A stretch of 64,000 nucleotides of DNA from Candidatus Leptofilum proximum (GTDB lineage: Bacteria; Chloroflexota; Anaerolineae; Promineifilales; Promineifilaceae): NCBI GenBank assembly GCA_016710325.1, contig JADJXK010000002.1:1302001-1366000 (forward strand), given 5' to 3'. The notes under the pieces were generated by a model. That model was given only the letters and a program-made list of their open reading frames with translations, had not been told where the DNA came from and made no database searches. A program made the translations under genes and the position numbers. Below, in pieces: positions 17,119 to 25,384 of the stretch (its first letter is position 1; each line of letters begins with the position of its first letter).

Positions 17119-17306
17119 CGCCGAAGTCCTCCCTGGACTGCTTGTGTCTGCTCATTATGGCGGTTGTTGATTTGAGCGACCTCAGCCACCCAACGTTGGC
17201 GTTCGCGGTGATCCAGCTGCAACACCTCCTGGTATGACCAGTGCAGGTGATAGGCAAGATACGCTACCTCCTCATGCAGCCGCTTTGAGGGATAGCGTGT
17301 TATTCC
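17115..17306 (-). CDS. DUF6760 small protein, probably made by -1 frameshift from the upstream assembly gene
   Basis: A 63-codon frame encodes GITRYPSKRLHEEVAYLAYH, then LHWSYQEVLQLDHRERQRW and VAEVAQINNRHN, the pattern of the small DUF6760 proteins found in eCIS loci. The frame has no ATG, GTG or TTG before the conserved region; a stop codon limits it shortly upstream. The preceding gene ends TTG GGG GAA TAA, and a -1 slip on the five Gs (17305-17309) enters this frame directly. That would make an assembly-protein fusion like the phage G/GT chaperones. A CTG start inside the frame is the alternative. The stop overlaps the tube gene start (ATGA). Confidence 0.72.
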   Translation of the reverse strand, partial: GITRYPSKRLHEEVAYLAYHLHWSYQEVLQLDHRERQRWVAEVAQINNRHNEQTQAVQGGLRR

Positions 17307-17680
17307 CCCAAGACGGCCGTTTCCACCTCAAATTCCCCTGCGCAGTGGGGGCAAGCCACATGCAGTCTGCTGTGCCCCTGACTGTTAATGCGCTGATAAA
17401 AATCCTGCAAATAAGCCAGGTCCGCCGCATAGAGATTCTCAATCGCTTTGGGATTGATAAACTCAATTGCGCCAAGCCGGGTAATCACCCGGGAGAGTAA
17501 AATGATGATCAGGTAGCCGGGATTGGCCCGCACGCGTGGATCTTTTAAGGGGGCGATTTCGTCAAAAGCCGTGGCCAGGCGCATGGTTCCTTCCCGATGC
17601 AGGTTGCCTTCTGGATCCTGCAACCCTTGAGGTAAAACAAATGGAAACTCTGTAATAAGCTGCGCCGCCATGTCGTTCAT
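17300..17680 (-). CDS. tail assembly (chaperone-like) protein with CxxC motif
   Basis: A 126-aa protein located between the two tube genes: LITEFPFVLPQGLQDPEGNL at the N-terminus, a helical middle, and a C-terminal CPHCAGEFEVETAVLGE with one CxxC pair (preceded by HVAC), which could hold a zinc ion. Similar proteins are annotated as phage tail assembly proteins in eCIS clusters. Position and size match the first product of a G/GT chaperone pair. It overlaps the upstream tube gene by 4 bp, and its stop lies immediately after a five-G run that can redirect ribosomes into the DUF6760 frame. Confidence 0.82.
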   Translation of the reverse strand: MNDMAAQLITEFPFVLPQGLQDPEGNLHREGTMRLATAFDEIAPLKDPRVRANPGYLIIILLSRVITRLGAIEFINPKAIENLYAADLAYLQDFYQRINSQGHSRLHVACPHCAGEFEVETAVLGE

Positions 17681-18117
17681 GTCCAGGTATCAACTTCAAT
17701 CCGCTCGCAGGCGAGTACCAATGTTTCAATGGCAAACTCGTCTGCGGTAGCGTCCAACTCTGGCCCGGTCCATTTGGTCGGCCAGCAGGCAAATAAATTC
17801 CAGCGAACTTTGGCGCTGCCGGTATCGTCCAGCAGCACGATGGAAATATCGTGCCGTTCCAGGTTGCCTGTGGCTACCTGCTGCCGCCATTCCCACAGCT
17901 TATTGTCATTGCTAATCCCGCGGCTGAGGGTGATATCGCCATATGTGACCAGCCCTGGAACCTTGCGCATGCCCAGATTACGATCCGTGCCCTCGCGGTA
18001 GGTGCCTGCTTGCTGACTGACATCGAGGCCAGAACAGCTGCGGAATCCGGCCCGAGTGAGGCCGTCAAGCTCGACAGCAAAGTTATATTTTCCATAGGGA
18101 TCAATTCGGTCACTCAT
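17677..18117 (-). CDS. eCIS tube protein (gp19 family, Afp1-like)
   Basis: A 146-aa inner-tube protein: DRIDPYGKYNFAVELDGLTR, then AGFRSCSGLDVSQQAGTYRE, GDITLSRGISNDNKLWEWRQ and the closing FAIETLVLACERIEV. The length equals that of the main tube subunit of AFP/PVC-type systems. The start at 18117 is preceded by AAGGAG at a suitable distance; an in-frame upstream start overlaps that site. It is separated from the sheath gene by 65 bp, the only sizeable gap inside the structural operon, where extra expression of the abundant tube protein could be arranged. Confidence 0.93.
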   Translation of the reverse strand: MSDRIDPYGKYNFAVELDGLTRAGFRSCSGLDVSQQAGTYREGTDRNLGMRKVPGLVTYGDITLSRGISNDNKLWEWRQQVATGNLERHDISIVLLDDTGSAKVRWNLFACWPTKWTGPELDATADEFAIETLVLACERIEVDTWT

Positions 18118-18182
18118 CAGATACGCTCCTTCTTGCAAACAGACTTTTTCATGATTTCATCCATGGTAGTCACTAAAATGGT

Positions 18183-19325
18183 TCAACTGTTTGAAACGGT
18201 CACGCTACTATCGCCGTGGACAACCCGCACCAAGATAAATTCGGCGGGCTGCACGGGGGCTAAACCAATTTCGGTGACCACTCGGCCAGACTGGCGGACT
18301 TCGGGTGGATTGGTTTCGCCGTCACACTTAACATAGAAAGCTTCTTCAGGAATGCGGCCTTTAAGGGCACCCAGGCGAAACAATCCGTCTAAATAAGCGG
18401 TCACTTCGCGCATGATGCGCACCCACAGGCGAATATCATTCGGTTCGTGGGTTAAGCCGGTCATAAATTTTTCTAACCAGCGCTGCACGGTAATGAGCAA
18501 ACGACGCACATTAATCGGTTCCCCAGCCGCCGTGCGCGCCCCCCAAACGCGCAACCCGCGTCCCGAAAAGGCAATCAGACAGTTGATCTGTTTTTGGGCC
18601 AACGCTATTTGTTCATTCTTGGTAGTGTTGATGGTTAAATCGAGCACCCCAGCCAGCGGTTCGTTGGCGGGCGGTTTATGGGGACCCAGCCGCTGATCGC
18701 TGCGCGAATAAAAACCGGCAACGTGCCCACATGGGGGTATGGAGCCTGAAACGGTCACCAGCCAGGGGTAATAATATGCGCCATAGTCACCTTCAGGAAC
18801 AGTGACGGTCAGCATGTTGGGCACCGTTGCAGGTGGTGTATCCAAAATAGCAAAACAGTTGGCTGAGCGCTGGCAATGATCCAGGACCATTTGCTGCAAT
18901 CGGGTGGCCAGGTCACTCCAGTGGCCCAGAGGCTTATCCTTGGCCAGGCTCAGCACCCCCATTAAGTCTGGCACACAGATGAGATCGATCTCTTGCATGG
19001 TGGTGACCGTCGTTAACCCGTCCTCCAGGGCTTTAATGCAAGATGCTTCTGTGGGGTTAGCGGGCAGCGCCAGCGGCAGTACATAACAAAGCAGTCCATC
19101 ATTTTCGAAGAAGCCGCGCACTGCCTGGGCCAGGTAGCCACCCGGCACCGATGGGCCAAACAGCGCTTCAAACTGGGGCCATACGGTGAGTAACCGGGGC
19201 GTATTCACCTCACCCGTGGCGGCAATACCCAAGAAGATGGGAACGCCCGTCAGGAAGGCGGCACCGGATGGCGGGAAAATATCCTGCCGGTAAACGCCGG
19301 GAAGCAAATCGGGCATCATGGTCAT
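18183..19325 (-). CDS. tail sheath protein, second copy
   Basis: A 380-aa sheath subunit with PDLLPGVYRQDIFPPSGAAF at the N-terminus and VRQSGRVVTEIGLAPVQPAE near the C-terminus, the Phage_sheath_1 family end motif. Middle blocks such as YYPWLVTVSGSIPPCGHVAG and LIAFSGRGLRVWGARTAAGE match the upstream sheath. The start at 19325 was chosen for its ATGA overlap with that gene. AFP and PVC carry two or three sheath paralogues with different positions along the tail, so this is probably a minor sheath. The contractile fold is intact as far as can be read. Confidence 0.93.
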   Translation of the reverse strand: MTMMPDLLPGVYRQDIFPPSGAAFLTGVPIFLGIAATGEVNTPRLLTVWPQFEALFGPSVPGGYLAQAVRGFFENDGLLCYVLPLALPANPTEASCIKALEDGLTTVTTMQEIDLICVPDLMGVLSLAKDKPLGHWSDLATRLQQMVLDHCQRSANCFAILDTPPATVPNMLTVTVPEGDYGAYYYPWLVTVSGSIPPCGHVAGFYSRSDQRLGPHKPPANEPLAGVLDLTINTTKNEQIALAQKQINCLIAFSGRGLRVWGARTAAGEPINVRRLLITVQRWLEKFMTGLTHEPNDIRLWVRIMREVTAYLDGLFRLGALKGRIPEEAFYVKCDGETNPPEVRQSGRVVTEIGLAPVQPAEFILVRVVHGDSSVTVSNS

Positions 19326-20530
19326 TGGCCGGGGCCAGTCCACTGGCTGACGCGGAAGATGACAAACTCTGCCGGCTGCACAATGGCGATGCCGATTTCG
19401 GTGACCACCATGCCCTGTTCGCGAACGTTTGGTGGATTGGTGGTTTCATCGCAGCGTACGTAGAACGCCTCGGCCGGAGTGTTGCCAAAAAGGGCCCCCG
19501 CCCGCCACTGTAAATCGAGAAAGGCACCCACGTTGCGCCGGATTCTGGCCCATAAATCAGGGGTATTGGGTTCTAACACCACCCACTGTGTCCCCTGGTC
19601 AATTGATTCGCGCAGAAAATTCATAAAGCGGCGGCTAGAGATATATTTCCATTCATTGTTGGCGTCACCTCCTAGCGTCCGGCCGCCCCAAACGGTGACG
19701 CTGCCGTTAAAGACGCGAATGGCGTTAATACCTTCCGGGTTCAGGCCGTCCTGGTCCGCTTTGCTGAGCCGCTTGCTGACGCCAATGGCGCCCCGAATCA
19801 GCTCGTTGGCAGGCGCTTTGAAGACGCCACGGGTGGCGTCCACGCGGGCGTACAGTCCGGCGATATGACCGCTGGGCGGCGCGTCGATGGTTTGGCCAGT
19901 GACCGGATCCAAGACCTGAATCCATGGGTAGTACATGGCAGCATAGTTGCTGTTACCGACGCTTCCTTTGATGGCGGCAACGGTGGTGGATGCGGCATTC
20001 TGCTGACCGTCGAGAATGGCGAAGCGGTCCTCCATCTGGGCACAGTGGTCGATTACGGCCGTTTGTACGGCCGTATCCTGGGTACCTGGCACAGCCACCA
20101 GGGCAATCTCGTCGATGGCTTCAAATTGAGCCAGGGCAGGGGTAACGGCCGTTGCATCAACCGGTTCATTTGCCAACCGAGTGACCCAACAGCGGGTGCC
20201 GCCATTGTTAAAAAAGCCATAAACGGCGTGGGCTAGAGTACTGTTGCCCGCCTGAAAATCACCAAAATTGGTGCGAAAGGCGTCCCAACTGGTCAGCAGC
20301 GTTGCCTCACCCGCTGCCGCCAGTTTTGTGGTCAGCGGAACCGGCTGTCCGTTGCTCTCTTTTATTTTGCCGGAGGCTGTGCGCTCAAACTGACCGGGAA
20401 TAGCGGGCATGGTGACGTTATCCGCTACGACGCCGATAAAGGCTGCGGTGCTGGTGCCAACGCCAGCTATCGGTTTTATGGCCGAGGGCACTTCTTCTAC
20501 ATAGACGCCTGGAGACAAATATTGGGCCAT
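19322..20530 (-). CDS. tail sheath protein, major copy
   Basis: A 402-aa sheath protein: MAQYLSPGVYVEEVPSAIKP at the N-terminus, the canonical Phage_sheath_1 start, then GIGTSTAAFIG-like sequence (here GVGTSTAAFIG), NYAAMYYPWIQVLDPVTGQT, FNGSVTVWGGRTLGGDANN, and NVREQGMVVTEIGIAIVQPA at the end. It forms the outer contractile cylinder whose shortening drives the tube. It is the first of two tandem sheath genes and lies 3 bp downstream of the cap gene, in the same operon. Confidence 0.95.
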   Translation of the reverse strand: MAQYLSPGVYVEEVPSAIKPIAGVGTSTAAFIGVVADNVTMPAIPGQFERTASGKIKESNGQPVPLTTKLAAAGEATLLTSWDAFRTNFGDFQAGNSTLAHAVYGFFNNGGTRCWVTRLANEPVDATAVTPALAQFEAIDEIALVAVPGTQDTAVQTAVIDHCAQMEDRFAILDGQQNAASTTVAAIKGSVGNSNYAAMYYPWIQVLDPVTGQTIDAPPSGHIAGLYARVDATRGVFKAPANELIRGAIGVSKRLSKADQDGLNPEGINAIRVFNGSVTVWGGRTLGGDANNEWKYISSRRFMNFLRESIDQGTQWVVLEPNTPDLWARIRRNVGAFLDLQWRAGALFGNTPAEAFYVRCDETTNPPNVREQGMVVTEIGIAIVQPAEFVIFRVSQWTGPGQ

Positions 20531-20533
20531 CTT

Positions 20534-21121
20534 TTACTCCTTTTCTTTCGTTTGCATACGGATGTGGTGTGTTTCGACCAGCGGGCCGAGCGGTTCGGGT
20601 TCACCCACGGGGACGCTGATAGTGACGGTATAGTTGAGGGCCGCTTTGGGCCTGCCGCCCATCGCCTGCCAAAATTCGCCCAGGCTTTGCAGGTAGCCAT
20701 CCCGAATGAGTTTGGCACGCACGGGCGGTTCCTGGGTGGCTAATTCGCCCTGGAGTACGTCGGCGGGCAGCTTTTGGTAACGCAGCAGCACGCGCATCAC
20801 TTCCCCCAGCAGGTAATGTTCATCTTTAATGGCCGCGACGGGATCGCTTTGCCCAGACCAGGCGGTGATCAGGTAGGAGCAGTCCACCCGCACTGGCGCT
20901 CGTTCGCGGCTGGCCTGGCCGTTGCTGCGTGTTTCGTGCCATTCATTGCTGCGCAGGGCCGCATTTTCACGTACGTCGTAAAGGAAAAGGTCGATGGCCG
21001 GAAAAGTGACTGAGGCAGGGGGGAACTGATCATCCGGCGTGGCAAAACCAAGCGCCACAGGGACGGTTTTGAGATCGCGCTTCAACAGCGCTGCCAGCGT
21101 ATCGTCTAGATCATGGAACAT
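20534..21121 (-). CDS. Pvc16/Afp16-like tail terminator (DUF4255 family)
   Basis: A 195-aa protein with the DUF4255 (Pvc16 N-terminal) pattern: FHDLDDTLAALLKRDLK, ATPDDQFPPASVTFPAIDLF, LYDVRENAALRSNEW, then VRVDCSYLITAWSGQ and GKPKAALNYTVTIS-like sequence. In AFP/PVC this protein caps the distal end of tube and sheath and fixes particle length. It is the first structural gene of the minus-strand operon and has no visible Shine-Dalgarno site. A possible -10 (TACACT) lies only a few bases upstream of the ATG, so a leaderless transcript is possible. Confidence 0.92.
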   Translation of the reverse strand: MFHDLDDTLAALLKRDLKTVPVALGFATPDDQFPPASVTFPAIDLFLYDVRENAALRSNEWHETRSNGQASRERAPVRVDCSYLITAWSGQSDPVAAIKDEHYLLGEVMRVLLRYQKLPADVLQGELATQEPPVRAKLIRDGYLQSLGEFWQAMGGRPKAALNYTVTISVPVGEPEPLGPLVETHHIRMQTKEKE

Positions 21122-21127
21122 ATAGGC

Positions 21128-21170
21128 AGTGTACCAGGCGGCAAACTGTTGAAGCGTCTGTTAAAGCGTC
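21128..21170 (-). promoter_or_regulatory. candidate promoter/operator of the eCIS structural operon
   Basis: Two adjacent 12-bp direct repeats, TGTTGAAGCGTC and TGTTAAAGCGTC (plus-strand 21147-21170), differ at one base. On the minus strand they are followed 13 bp later by TACACT (21133-21128), a plausible -10, just before the cap gene ATG. Tandem direct repeats upstream of a -10 are the usual target layout of SARP/BTAD activators, and a BTAD regulator is encoded at 25745. The remaining bases to 21422 (about 250 bp, AT-rich) hold no gene; an imperfect GCGGGA/TCCCGC pair near 21332-21373 might be a weak terminator for the effector gene. Confidence 0.4.
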
Positions 21171-21422
21171 TACTGGCAAATCATTTGCTAGATTTATTGA
21201 TGCAGTAAGAACGAGTCGTCAGGAAATATGTGATTCTTGATTGGAATGACATGGTCTGTGTTTAGGTAAACTACAGAAAGTGCGTTAAAAAACGAAGAGT
21301 GATTTTTCTGTGGTTTGCTTAAGCAAAGGCGGGAGAAATGGCTTCGTTTTATTTAAAGGACTTTCCCGCATTTACATAAACGGTGCTGCCCTCGTCTTAA
21401 TACGCAGTGATTCATTCATAGC

Positions 21423-23153
21423 TCATTCCGGCCATGTGACATCCTTTAGTTGTTTGGGTGTTGGCTCTAGAGGCAGCACTTGATTGATGTAAGAAAGCAA
21501 ATAGTTTAACAAAGCTTTGTCTATTATATTGTAACGCCTAAGGCAAACTGCAATATAATTCAGCACGTATTGCCGAAGCGTAAAACCTCTGCCGTTTCTT
21601 ATATAAATCTGGTTACCTATCGTAGTCTGGCTCCCTGAATCAAAAGGTTTTAAAAATCTTATAGACGAACCAATATTGATATTTTCCTTGACATTTTTGT
21701 AATCCCCGATCATAAAATATTGGGGGGTGGTAGGGTTTGGCCCAAGACCCAATTCTTGTTTATGGTTAACAGCGGTTATATATTTTGGAATTACATTGAG
21801 TTTTTCCAACTCTTTTATTACTAAATGTGCAAATACTTCACTACTGCAAGACAAGAAATTTAATTGATTTAGGATAATTTTGTTGGTGTTTATATGCTCA
21901 GCCAGTACAGTGGCTAATTTCTTTGGGGTTAGTTCACCCATCATCCAATCTGAAGGATCATCTTTACGTGATGTTGTGTGGGCGTCTAACGTTAGATCAA
22001 TTTTACTTAACGCTTCCACCGTTTCTAATGCCTCTTGGATTTCCTGAAAAGGCTTTATACCGAGAGCTGCCCCTGAAAAATCCCTTTCTTTTGTTTTTAA
22101 TTGCTGACCAAAAGATACAAGTATATGTGAAGTTTCTTGATCAGGTTGATGGTACATTTCTTTTAGGAATGGAAGAAAGATGTCGTGCTCTAATTTAAGC
22201 GTATTTTGAGTCTCTTTTTTCTGCCAACTCTCGTACATTTCTTCTACTTTTGGCACTTGAGAATCGAAAGGTTGGTTCCCATTTACGGTTTTAAGCATTT
22301 TTTTAAAAACACTTTGCTTCAATAAATAGTTTTTAAAATCAGGATCATAGTCAAAGATATTAATTAGATGGGATGCTAACCCTTCTGCGTCTATTTCCCC
22401 ATCATCTTCTATCGTGTCACGACCTTTAATTATGATTTTATACATTTGAATTATTTCGGAATTTTTGGTTTGCGATGTGTAGTGGGCATCACGATGAGTA
22501 CTTGATCGGTTTGTTTCCTCCAGCTGAAATGCAAACCCGCTTTGAGCTGTTGGTATTTGTGCTGCCTTCGCCCCCATTAAAGACGCCTCATTCTCCAATC
22601 CCGGATCATCGTTGATATTCACGTTGCCTTGCACTTGTGTAGTTCTCTTAACCCTTCCCTGTTTCTGTTGAACCACATGCCAGACCTCGTGCGGCAGATG
22701 CCTTTCTTGCCCGGAAGCAAGATGAATATCTGTACCCTGGGCATAGGCATGTGCCTGTAATTTTGAGGGTTTGTTTGAGTTGTAATGCACTGTAACATCA
22801 TCCAATGAATAGCCGGAGAGGTTTTCTATGCCTGATTTCAGGTTATCGGGTAACCCTGTTCTATTTTCCTTTTTTTGAATAGTCTCGGGCGCGAACTGGT
22901 TTACTTCTGACTCAGACATAGCGTCTTGTGGATCATCTTTGAACTGGGCCTGGATAGGCGGGCTGTGTTTAATCAGCTTTTGGGTATAGCGATTGCCGAT
23001 GGTGCGCTGAGCTTGCCACAGGTGAGCATTGGGATGGGTGTCGAACTGTGCCCTCGGGGAAATCGTCTGCTTGCCAGCTTCTGGCGGACTCACTTTGTCT
23101 AATGTTTGGCGCTGCACGCGTTGTTGTTCCGGTTCTGTTTGTTTCTGTTTCAT
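21423..23153 (-). CDS. DUF4157 eCIS effector with a putative clan CD cysteine protease-like C-terminus
   Basis: A 576-aa cargo-type protein. The N-terminal about 95 residues are disordered and Gln/Lys-rich, with the leader-like AQRTIGNRYTQKLIKHSPP. Residues about 100-195 form the eCIS core domain DUF4157: GLPDNLKSGIENLSGYSLDD, VTVHYNS, then HLPHEVWHVVQQKQGRV with HExxH at 155-159. The C-terminal 340 residues contain LTLDAHTTS (His392), then ELTPKKLATVLAEHI and LNFLSCSSEVFAHLVIKEL (Cys436). That spacing resembles the His/Cys dyad of clan CD peptidases (CHAT, C80, caspase-like). The gene is clearly more AT-rich than its neighbours and contains no ACGGCCGT, pointing to recent acquisition. It lies 24 bp after the ATPase gene. 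Confidence 0.85.
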   Translation of the reverse strand: MKQKQTEPEQQRVQRQTLDKVSPPEAGKQTISPRAQFDTHPNAHLWQAQRTIGNRYTQKLIKHSPPIQAQFKDDPQDAMSESEVNQFAPETIQKKENRTGLPDNLKSGIENLSGYSLDDVTVHYNSNKPSKLQAHAYAQGTDIHLASGQERHLPHEVWHVVQQKQGRVKRTTQVQGNVNINDDPGLENEASLMGAKAAQIPTAQSGFAFQLEETNRSSTHRDAHYTSQTKNSEIIQMYKIIIKGRDTIEDDGEIDAEGLASHLINIFDYDPDFKNYLLKQSVFKKMLKTVNGNQPFDSQVPKVEEMYESWQKKETQNTLKLEHDIFLPFLKEMYHQPDQETSHILVSFGQQLKTKERDFSGAALGIKPFQEIQEALETVEALSKIDLTLDAHTTSRKDDPSDWMMGELTPKKLATVLAEHINTNKIILNQLNFLSCSSEVFAHLVIKELEKLNVIPKYITAVNHKQELGLGPNPTTPQYFMIGDYKNVKENINIGSSIRFLKPFDSGSQTTIGNQIYIRNGRGFTLRQYVLNYIAVCLRRYNIIDKALLNYLLSYINQVLPLEPTPKQLKDVTWPE

Positions 23154-23177
23154 GACACTTTCTCCAAACGCATTTGC

Positions 23178-25349
23178 TTAACTTGATGTGAGCAGTTTGT
23201 CTGTGTTGGTCAACATCTTGCCCATTTTTTGATACTCGCGCTGGGTGGCCTGCACCAGATGCGCCATCGTCACCGTACCGCCATCGGCGGCGGCTAAAAA
23301 GGCGGCGGTGACGGCGACGTTGCGGATGCTGCCTCCAGCTACCTCAATCTGGTTGGCCAGTAGGTTCATGTCCAGCGTGCCGCTGCGCGGCAGCTCGTCT
23401 GGCCAGACCCCCTGCCAGATGCGCTGCCGTTCGGCGGGACCGGGGAAGGGAAATTCGACAATATAGTGCAGGCGGCGCACGAAGGCTTCATCCATATTTT
23501 TGCGCAGGTTGCTGGCCAGAATGACAATGCCGGTGTACTGCTCCATTTTCTGCAGCAGGTAGCTGATTTCCAGATTGGCGTAGCGGTCGTGGGCGTCGCG
23601 CACTTCGGTGCGCTTGCCAAAGAGAGCGTCGGCCTCGTCGAAAAAGAGGATGGCGTTGCTCGTTTCCGCCTCGGCAAAGATGCGCGACAGATTTTTCTCC
23701 GTCTCGCCAATAAATTTACTCACCACCGTAGACAGGTCGATTTTGTACAGGTCCAGCCCCAGCTCGCAGGCAATAATATCGGCGGCCATCGTTTTGCCGG
23801 TACCGGGCGGGCCGCTAAAGAGGGCGTTGACCCCTTTGCCCATGGCCAGCTTGCGATCAAAACCCCACGTCTGGTAAACCAGCCCGCTGTATTTCACCTG
23901 GTCGCACAGTTCCCGCAGTTGGGTCAGCTGTGGCGGCGGCAGGACGATATCGTTCCACTGATAGTGGGGAGTAATCTTCTGGGCCAGGTCGGTTAGCTGG
24001 CGGTTGGAGTGGCGGCGGCTGGCGCGGATGAGATCATCATGGGTCAGATCGGGGGCGTTTGGCTGCCGCCATTGGGCCAGGCCAAAGGCGGTGCGGGCGG
24101 CGTCAGCAATTTGGCCGGGGGTAAGGCGGAAATTGGCGGCAATATCGGCCAGGTCAGCCGGGGCAAGCTGGTGAGGGGTCGTGGCCAGGGCTATTGCCCA
24201 CAAGCTCTCCCGCTGGGCGGTTGTGGGCGTGGGCAGGCGCAGCCGTTGGTAGCGGCTCTGGTCAAAAACACCACCCGGCTCCCAGGGGGCTTCCCCGGCT
24301 AGGAGGATCAGGCCGGGATGGCCGTTGAGCATTGTCAGCACTGTTTCACGCAGGCCGGTCTGCACGTCGGACAGCAGGGCATCAAAGTCGGTCCACAGCA
24401 GGGCAGCGTTTTGCAGCCGCGCTTCGCGCAGGAGGAGCGGAACCAGCGCGGAAAATTCCTTGTGTGGCAGCCGGGCTAAGGCCCGGCCGTTTACAGTCAG
24501 CAGTGCCTGTCCCTGATGGTGGGCGATGGCGTTGGCTAACGGCCGTTTACCCGCCCCATAACTGCCCTGCAAATAAAAGAGAGTGCTTTCGGCCGGGTTG
24601 CGCGTGGCCAGCAGCCGTTCCAGCGGTTGGACCAGGTTTTCCGGCAAGGGGAGGTCGGCCAAGATGGTGGGGTTGTTGGTTAAAGTGATGTAGGGGGCTA
24701 AACGGCCGTCGGGTGCATCACCGTCCAGCAGATAGGCGGCTATGCGCGGGTTGAGCCACAGCGCCTGCCCTAGCAGCGGCGGCACACCGTCGCCGGAAAG
24801 CTCAATCAGCTCATGCTGGCACAGCGGCGCGCCGGGCGCAAAGCGGTGGCGCTGCGCCAGCTTTTCGTCCAGCGTAGGGCAAAGCAGGTTAAGCGCCAGA
24901 TCGACGCTGGGGTGTTTGCGGGTAACGTCATCATGCAGGTAGGCATAGAGCCGCTGATAGCTCAGATCGATTTCTGGCGCCAGGGCAATGAGCAGCACAT
25001 GGCGGTCAAATTGGGTCAGGTCGCAGGCGTCTGTCAGGTAGTCCAGGCGCAGCAGAATGCCCTGCTCTTTGCTGGCGGCGCGGCGCTGTTCAAGAGCCAG
25101 CACCATCTCATCAAGGGTGGTTTGGATGTGGGTGGCGGTTTCTTCGGGAAGGGGAACGGCCGTCCAGCGAGCTAGCCCAATCGGTTTTTCTAACAAAACA
25201 TCAACTTCTTCTTCGGGAATGTAGAAGGCGTGTAATTGATCCTCTGCTCCGGCTAACTGCCGGGCGCGCCACACCTGCACCCGCAGCAAAATATCTAACC
25301 GAGTCAACTCAGCCAGAATATGCTGGAGCGAGTGAGTAAAATGATTCAC
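23178..25349 (-). CDS. eCIS AAA+ ATPase (Afp15/Pvc15-like)
   Basis: A 723-aa protein. The N-terminal region of about 230 residues is helical. A first AAA-like module has a degenerate Walker A (GSYGAGKR, 262-269), and a complete C-terminal AAA+ module has Walker A GPPGTGKT (513-520), Walker B ILFFDEADALFG (567-578) and a sensor/arginine-finger region NMDEAFVRRLHYIVEF. In PVC/AFP the ATPase is needed for loading or assembly of cargo and is cytosolic. The start is GTG at 25349, preceded by GAGGAC. It is encoded immediately before the effector, matching its role in cargo loading. Confidence 0.92.
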   Translation of the reverse strand: MNHFTHSLQHILAELTRLDILLRVQVWRARQLAGAEDQLHAFYIPEEEVDVLLEKPIGLARWTAVPLPEETATHIQTTLDEMVLALEQRRAASKEQGILLRLDYLTDACDLTQFDRHVLLIALAPEIDLSYQRLYAYLHDDVTRKHPSVDLALNLLCPTLDEKLAQRHRFAPGAPLCQHELIELSGDGVPPLLGQALWLNPRIAAYLLDGDAPDGRLAPYITLTNNPTILADLPLPENLVQPLERLLATRNPAESTLFYLQGSYGAGKRPLANAIAHHQGQALLTVNGRALARLPHKEFSALVPLLLREARLQNAALLWTDFDALLSDVQTGLRETVLTMLNGHPGLILLAGEAPWEPGGVFDQSRYQRLRLPTPTTAQRESLWAIALATTPHQLAPADLADIAANFRLTPGQIADAARTAFGLAQWRQPNAPDLTHDDLIRASRRHSNRQLTDLAQKITPHYQWNDIVLPPPQLTQLRELCDQVKYSGLVYQTWGFDRKLAMGKGVNALFSGPPGTGKTMAADIIACELGLDLYKIDLSTVVSKFIGETEKNLSRIFAEAETSNAILFFDEADALFGKRTEVRDAHDRYANLEISYLLQKMEQYTGIVILASNLRKNMDEAFVRRLHYIVEFPFPGPAERQRIWQGVWPDELPRSGTLDMNLLANQIEVAGGSIRNVAVTAAFLAAADGGTVTMAHLVQATQREYQKMGKMLTNTDKLLTSS

Positions 25350-25384
25350 AATAAATGAAGGTCCTCAAAGTTCGAGCAGTATAT

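Noticed and set aside
17018..17257. A 79-codon minus-strand frame over the assembly/tube junction as a gene
   Set aside because: The DUF6760 frame overlapping it has the recognisable family sequence; this one is Arg/Trp/Cys-rich and out of register.
22679..22693. HExxH in DUF4157 as evidence of an active metalloprotease
   Set aside because: DUF4157 is mainly a cargo/core marker in eCIS proteins; the motif alone does not prove activity, so the effector function was assigned to the C-terminal part instead.
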